This document shows, piece after piece, positions 60,348 to 64,000 of a stretch of 64,000 nucleotides of DNA. Both the position numbers and the translations under genes were made by a program. The DNA lies in assembly GCF_003032475.1 (NCBI RefSeq), contig NZ_CP028369.1:7316001-7380000 (forward strand), read 5' to 3'. The stretch is from Streptomyces sp. P3. GTDB lineage: Bacteria > Actinomycetota > Actinomycetes > Streptomycetales > Streptomycetaceae. The notes under the pieces are model-generated. The model was given only the letters and a program-made list of their open reading frames with translations, did not search any database and was not told where the DNA came from. The first letter of the stretch is position 1; every line of letters begins with the position of its first letter.

Positions 60348-60835
60348 GCCTGTCCTGCCATGGCGACGACGTCTCCGGAGTTGTCACGGCCGGTCGCGGG
60401 GCTCAGGAGACGCAACTGCCATCCTCGCGTGACCGCGTGCGCGGCCGAGGAAGCACCCAGCGCCCGCAGCAGGCGTCGAGCGTCCTTGCGCACGTCGTAC
60501 AGCGGACGCTTCGCGCCGGCCGCGATCTCCTCGACGGTCTTTCCGCCGGCGAGCCCTGCCAGGACGGTGTGCTGCTCCTTGGGCAGCTTGACGACGTAGT
60601 CCACAGGCCCGGGGACGTCCAAGTACCCGTGACGGTAGGCGAGGTCCACCATGCTCGCCCGCTCGGAAGTTCCGAGCTTTCCGCCGATCCGGAGGATGTA
60701 CGTCTTGACCGTGCTGTCGGACACTCCCATGTCGCAGGCCGTCTCTGCGGTCGTCTTTCCCTGAGAGATGCCCAGCAGAGCCTCCCGCTCCTGAGGGGAG
60801 AGCGGCGGCGAGACGGTCTCGTCCGGGGCCGGCAT
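60344..60835 (-). CDS. Tandem LuxR-type helix-turn-helix protein without sensor domain
   Basis: 163 residues, ATG 60835 with AAAGGAG about seven bases upstream. Domain 1 is a normal LuxR C-terminal HTH: LSPQEREALLGISQGKTTAE then TACDMGVSDSTVKTYI. Domain 2 (about 90-150) repeats the pattern in weakened form: LPKEQHTVLAGLAGGKTVEE then IAAGAKRPLYDVRKDARRLL. There is no receiver or ligand domain. It sits in the operon DUF6415-like, small membrane protein, LuxR, PIMT-like, methyltransferase, and may regulate it. Confidence 0.75.
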   Translation of the reverse strand: MPAPDETVSPPLSPQEREALLGISQGKTTAETACDMGVSDSTVKTYILRIGGKLGTSERASMVDLAYRHGYLDVPGPVDYVVKLPKEQHTVLAGLAGGKTVEEIAAGAKRPLYDVRKDARRLLRALGASSAAHAVTRGWQLRLLSPATGRDNSGDVVAMAGQA

Positions 60836-60918
60836 GGTCGTACTCCTTTGGTGTTCTGGCACAGTCGTCGTCTTATCGGGGCCGGCCCACTTCGCTGGTC
60901 GGCTGGTTGGGGCGTGAG

Positions 60919-61146
60919 CTACGAACCGCCGTAGAGCTGCAGGGCGAGTTCGGCGAGGACGTAGACGTTGGGCAGGCTGATGGCGGTAGCGAGGAGGACG
61001 GCGCCCCGGTGCTCGCGAGCCTGTCGCCAGCCACGTCGAACGCGCCCTGGGGCCGGCTCGTCTTTGCGGGGTGAGCCCGAATTCGGTGGGGCGGCCGGAG
61101 CACGGTGAATCCGCTGAGGAGGCGCCGCGCGATAGGACCCGGTCAT
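60919..61146 (-). CDS. Small protein with C-terminal hydrophobic helix
   Basis: 75 residues, ATG 61146 next to the stop of the DUF6415-like gene. The N-terminal two thirds are Pro/Arg-rich and probably disordered; the end GAVLLATAISLPNVYVLAEL is a likely membrane helix. Function unknown. It is part of the regulatory operon. Confidence 0.5.
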   Translation of the reverse strand: MTGSYRAAPPQRIHRAPAAPPNSGSPRKDEPAPGRVRRGWRQAREHRGAVLLATAISLPNVYVLAELALQLYGGS

Positions 61147-61147
61147 G

Positions 61148-61978
61148 TCATGCACCGTCCCGCTCGCAGTCCTGTTCGGCGTAGCGCACCAGGGTCTCGG
61201 TGTGGACGGCGAGACGGTATGCGTGCTCCCTCGCCGCCTTGAGCCCCTCTCCCGGAGCGACGTCGCGGGCCTCCTGCGAGCGTTCGATCGCCTCACCGCA
61301 TGCGGACCCGCGACTCCCGGCGGCGAGCGATTCCAAGTGGATCGAGACGTGGGGGACGAGAGTGGTGACGTAGCCGCTGAGCGCTCGTGTGACCGCCGCG
61401 AGGGTGCGCGGATGCGGGTACACCCCCGCGTGCTTCCAGGACTTCGCTGCACGAATGGCTTCGCGGATACGGGTCGAATCGAACCCGGCGCACACAGTCC
61501 TGCCCCAGCCGTCGACCATGTCGGCAGAGGCGTCGACAGCAGGAAAGACGGCGAGCAGCTCCCGCCCGACCTCGGACATCCGCCGGTGCAGGGACGCCGC
61601 ACGCACGGTGTCGCCGGGAATCTCTTCGTCGAGTAGCGCACGCACGCGTATGACCAGTCGAGCGTCTTCCAGAGGAGGCTCGTTGGCATCGACAGGAACG
61701 ACTGCTCCGAGTAGTCGCATCAAGTGACCGCGCATGAGGAGCAGTTGGACGTGTCGTTCGTCCGGGTCTTCGCTGACGGAGGCAGTCTCGGCGAAGACCA
61801 GTCTGGTCACTTCGCGGTGAAGGGTCTCCTGCGCCGCGACAGGCGATGGTCCAGGTGCGAGGGTCGATACAACGGTCCTCAGGTCAAGGCTCAGTTCCCT
61901 GAATGAGCCCTCCGGCCAGGACACGCCGTCCACCTGCCCACTGCCGACTGGGTGGGCCGAGGCCGTGGTGCGAGGCAT
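61148..61978 (-). CDS. DUF6415-like helical protein
   Basis: 276 residues, mostly helical (LHREVTRLVFAETASVSED, HVQLLLMRGHLMRLLGAVVP, TRIREAIRAAKSWKHAGVYP, LKAAREHAYRLAVHTETLVR then YAEQDCE). This pattern recalls the DUF6415 'natural product biosynthesis' proteins that stand next to HATPase and regulator genes in Streptomyces; the assignment is from memory. I chose ATG 61978 with GGAG upstream. The frame is open without a stop up to a second start at 62386 that has an excellent ribosome site, so a 412-residue version is possible. Confidence 0.55.
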   Translation of the reverse strand: MPRTTASAHPVGSGQVDGVSWPEGSFRELSLDLRTVVSTLAPGPSPVAAQETLHREVTRLVFAETASVSEDPDERHVQLLLMRGHLMRLLGAVVPVDANEPPLEDARLVIRVRALLDEEIPGDTVRAASLHRRMSEVGRELLAVFPAVDASADMVDGWGRTVCAGFDSTRIREAIRAAKSWKHAGVYPHPRTLAAVTRALSGYVTTLVPHVSIHLESLAAGSRGSACGEAIERSQEARDVAPGEGLKAAREHAYRLAVHTETLVRYAEQDCERDGA

Positions 61979-62385
61979 AAGGGCAACTCCACTAATCGAA
62001 TACGAAGTTAGCGATCGGGGTGTCACCTCGGCGGCCCTCAAGGAGGAGCCGCCGAGGCATTTCGAGCCGCCACTCGCCGACAAGGGCGGTTCGTCCAGGT
62101 GAAGCACGGCGCAGCGTGCTACATGGGCATCGTCCAAGGGGCCCGTAGACACCGGTACCGCGCCGCAGGACCCGGTCGGGACGTCCTGGGACGTCCCACT
62201 GGTTACACGACCATCAGGGCCGAACGACCCAACAACGGTGAGTCGTTGCGGCTGGGCCGTTCCGTCGCTCCCCCCAGACGACCCTGAAATCTCGGGAGGG
62301 GACGACGATGCAGGTAGTGGACTCACTACTTCGGTGGAGCATCGCCGGCTTAGTCCTGAGGCAGCTTCTCGCGTGACTGCGATCA
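61979..62385. promoter_or_regulatory. Region between HATPase and DUF6415-like genes with palindrome and hairpin
   Basis: A perfect 20-base palindrome GGGACGTC-CTGG-GACGTCCC lies at 62178-62197, a possible operator. A hairpin with 10-base arms (CCTCGGCGGC at 62026-62035, GCCGCCGAGG at 62048-62057) lies nearer the gene and could be an attenuator or terminator. The stretch is also open in frame with the following gene (see there). Confidence 0.5.
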
Positions 62386-62820
62386 TCACGACCTCCTCGT
62401 AGGAACGCCGAAGACGCACCACGTCGACCTGCCGTCGGCGCTGACGCCCCAGTCCTGTGCGAGGACGGCAACGAGGAACAGCCCGCGGCCGGAGACATCT
62501 TCGTCGTCCGCAACGGTGAGCTTGGCTGGCGCCGGGTTGCCGTCTGTGACTTCGACCCGTACCTCTCCGCAGGAGTAGAGGACCGTCAACTCGATGTCTC
62601 CGCAGCCGTGTTCGATGGCATTGGCGACAAGCTCGGAGACGGCGAGCACAATGTTCTCCGCGGTCGGCCCAGGTACTCTCCACAGCCGCAAGTGGGCGGC
62701 GGTGATCCGCCGCATGCGTCCGACTCGGGCCTTGTCCGGGGTGAAGGCCACCGCGAAACCGAGGGCGGTTTGGTGCACGAGTTCTGCTGCGACCATGGCG
62801 ACGGCCGTGGCGGGGCTCAT
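62386..62820 (-). CDS. HATPase_c ATP-binding regulatory protein
   Basis: 144 residues from ATG 62820 (GTG 62844 is possible). The fold of anti-sigma/serine-kinase-like ATPases is clear: N-box ENIVLAVSELVANAIEHGCG, G1 VTDGNPAP and G2 GRGLFLVAVLA. Such small proteins control sigma factors or regulators in Streptomyces. Its start overlaps the stop of a 30-codon ORF, and its stop overlaps an ATG with a strong ribosome site that leads into the next gene's frame. Confidence 0.75.
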   Translation of the reverse strand: MSPATAVAMVAAELVHQTALGFAVAFTPDKARVGRMRRITAAHLRLWRVPGPTAENIVLAVSELVANAIEHGCGDIELTVLYSCGEVRVEVTDGNPAPAKLTVADDEDVSGRGLFLVAVLAQDWGVSADGRSTWCVFGVPTRRS

Positions 62821-62909
62821 CGGGGGCCGGTCCCACCGTGCCACTGCGGGCCGACGCCGCCCAGCAGTACGGCGCTCGAGACAGTGGATCTGCCAGTAGA
62901 GGAGTTCAT
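62817..62909 (-). CDS. Possible 30-residue leader ORF before the HATPase gene
   Basis: ATG 62909 with GGGAG about ten bases upstream; product starts MNSSTGRSTVSSAVLLGGVG. Its stop overlaps the HATPase start as ATGA. It may only serve translation coupling. Low support. Confidence 0.3.
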   Translation of the reverse strand: MNSSTGRSTVSSAVLLGGVGPQWHGGTGPR

Positions 62910-63231
62910 GTGGGGGTGCTCCCGCTCGTCGAGTAGCCGGCCTACAAGAGCGAACCGCCTAATCCCGGTGACTGGAATGGGGTCAAGAGATCGGAGGTGG
63001 TCAAGGTGGTCAAAGATCGTCTGCGGACATCGACGCAGCGGGTGGCGTGGTGCGCGCGGGATGGGCACGCATGGCCGCTGCCACGTCAACGTTGTGCGTT
63101 TGGCATGGATCCAGTGCACAGCGGTCTGCGCGGCCAACTCCCGTCGATTGACGACGGGTTCCCGGGTCCATGGTGGTGCTCCCTTGCTGTCGATTGCTGG
63201 GCGAAGGGTCATGTCCCGCGAGGTGGTGTAG
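62910..63231. other. Junction between the regulatory operon and the IS256-type element
   Basis: Contains two copies of TTGACCACC in tandem on the minus strand (about 62997-63014) and a TTGACC box about 40 bases further along toward the HATPase gene. A 53-codon minus-strand frame from about 63173 with GGGAG before its ATG is possible but unsupported. The transposase end of the insertion element should fall in 63100-63230; I could not fix the terminal repeat. Confidence 0.35.
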
Positions 63232-64000
63232 TCACGGCAGCTGTTTCGGTTCCGGTTGTGGGGTGATCTGCGGTTCGGGTTCGGTTGACTTGGTGGTGAA
63301 GAGCTCGGCCATGGAGGCTTCCGACAGATAGCGGCGGTCGAAGACCTGCCACTCGTCGTGGAGTTCGGCCAGCACCGCGGCGGCGAGCCGGTCCAGAGCG
63401 GCGGGGTTGGGGAAGACCTGGACGACATCGGCCCGCCGTTTGATCTCCCGGTTCAGCCGCTCCAGCGGGTTGGTCGACCAGATCTTCTTCCAGTGGGCCG
63501 GCGGGAAGTCGGCGAATGCGGTGATGTCTGTTGCCGCGTCCAGCAGCATCTTCTTGACCTGCGGGAACTGACGTCCGAGCATGTCGGCGACCACGTTCAG
63601 CTGAGTGCGCACCTGCTCGCCGGTGGTCTGCGCGAAGATGGTGCGGATGGTGGCGGCGACCATCTCCCCGGAGCCCCTCTCGATCACCGAGAACACGTCC
63701 CGGACGAAGTGAACCCGGCACCTTTGCCAGGCCGCACCGAGGAAAACGGTGCGGATCGCGGCCACCAGCCCGCTGTGGCTGTCGGAGATAACCAGCTGGA
63801 CGTTCTCCAGGCCGCGGGCCCGCAGCGAGCGCAGGAACTTCGTCCAGAACGGCTTCGACTCACTGTCGCCGACCATCAGCCCGAGGATCTCGCGGTGTCC
63901 GGTGGCGGAGATCCCGGTGGCGATGACCACGGCCTGGGAGACGATCCGGTGGTTGACCCGGGCCTTGCAGTAGGTGGCGTCCAGGAAGACGTAGGGGAAG
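63232..64000 (-). CDS. IS256-family transposase, cut by the window end
   Basis: The C-terminal 255 residues of a Mutator/IS256-type DDE transposase: FPYVFLDATYCKARV (first Asp, at the window edge), VVIATGISATGHREILGL, LVISDSHSGLVAAI (second Asp), WQRCRVHFVRDVFSV (the C/H pattern of the family) and STNPLERLNREIKRR with the final Glu. The stop is at 63232. The N-terminal part lies beyond position 64000. No frameshift is seen in the visible part, so the element may be active. Confidence 0.85.
   Translation of the reverse strand, partial: FPYVFLDATYCKARVNHRIVSQAVVIATGISATGHREILGLMVGDSESKPFWTKFLRSLRARGLENVQLVISDSHSGLVAAIRTVFLGAAWQRCRVHFVRDVFSVIERGSGEMVAATIRTIFAQTTGEQVRTQLNVVADMLGRQFPQVKKMLLDAATDITAFADFPPAHWKKIWSTNPLERLNREIKRRADVVQVFPNPAALDRLAAAVLAELHDEWQVFDRRYLSEASMAELFTTKSTEPEPQITPQPEPKQLP

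Noticed and set aside
61979..62385. RiPP precursor in the Ser/Gly/Cys-rich frame (HLDEPPL, SKCLGG)
   Set aside because: There is no stop before the next gene, no separate core/leader boundary, and the region contains a palindrome and hairpin; kept only as a possible N-terminal extension.

Overview
The window is GC-rich DNA of a Streptomyces-type actinomycete. The signs are GTG and TTG starts behind GGAGG ribosome sites, chains of ATGA/GTGA-overlapping genes, a WhiB protein, a conservon (cvnABCD), an FxLD-type class I lanthipeptide locus, DUF742/Roadblock proteins and actinobacterial mobile-element families. The many broken genes and transposase scraps suggest a chromosome arm or a linear plasmid; that placement is inference.

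Region 1 (about 1-16.6 kb) is a mobile or mobilizable element. A minus-strand operon runs from about 10.4 kb down to 0.9 kb: a small CxxC protein, an HTH protein carrying iteron-like repeats, a zinc-site protein, a WhiB-like protein, a DUF2637 membrane protein, two small proteins, MobC and a MobA/VirD2-type relaxase. A 2.4-kb group II intron lies antisense in this operon, and its protein is cut by an in-frame amber codon. Divergent from the operon, a plus-strand module encodes an EspR-like regulator, an ImmA/IrrE protease, an MAB_1171c-type membrane protein and a PAP2-like membrane protein. Three palindromic operators lie between the two transcription units. From 14 to 21 kb the DNA is decaying: transposase remnants, a multiply frameshifted gene and a frameshifted carbon-nitrogen hydrolase. 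Two tandem membrane-anchored Mrr-type nucleases sit among them.

Region 2 (21.2-32 kb) holds a nucleotidyltransferase gene and a tightly coupled minus-strand operon of eight genes. These encode a class III aminotransferase, a TylF-like methyltransferase, a nucleotidyltransferase-5-like protein, a kinase-fold protein, an HprK-like P-loop protein, a Gfo/Idh oxidoreductase, a HldE-C/RfaE2-like nucleotidyltransferase and a Nudix hydrolase. It looks like a biosynthetic operon for an activated or phosphorylated amino-sugar-like product, and I do not recognise a described equivalent. A divergent HTH/TPR regulator follows.

Region 3 (32.4-46.5 kb) has an ABC exporter, tandem Nudix protein, PIMT-like methyltransferase and class I methyltransferase operon, led by a short coupled ORF. 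It is followed by an HA-repeat helicase, an acyl-CoA dehydrogenase, a GAF protein and the conservon cvnA-B-C-D.

Region 4 (46.9-62.9 kb) is the RiPP region. It has an FxLD precursor peptide, a full-length LanB, LanC, a stand-alone SpaB_C-type protein, an unrecognised helical protein, and a PIMT-like methyltransferase on each side. A Nudix-kinase fusion and a second regulatory/methylation operon follow (HATPase protein, DUF6415-like protein, small membrane protein, tandem LuxR protein, fourth PIMT homologue, Methyltransf_19 protein). A roughly 90-bp promoter-like element occurs twice, flanking this region. The window ends inside an IS256-family transposase.

All family assignments were made by reading translations and motifs; no database search was run.
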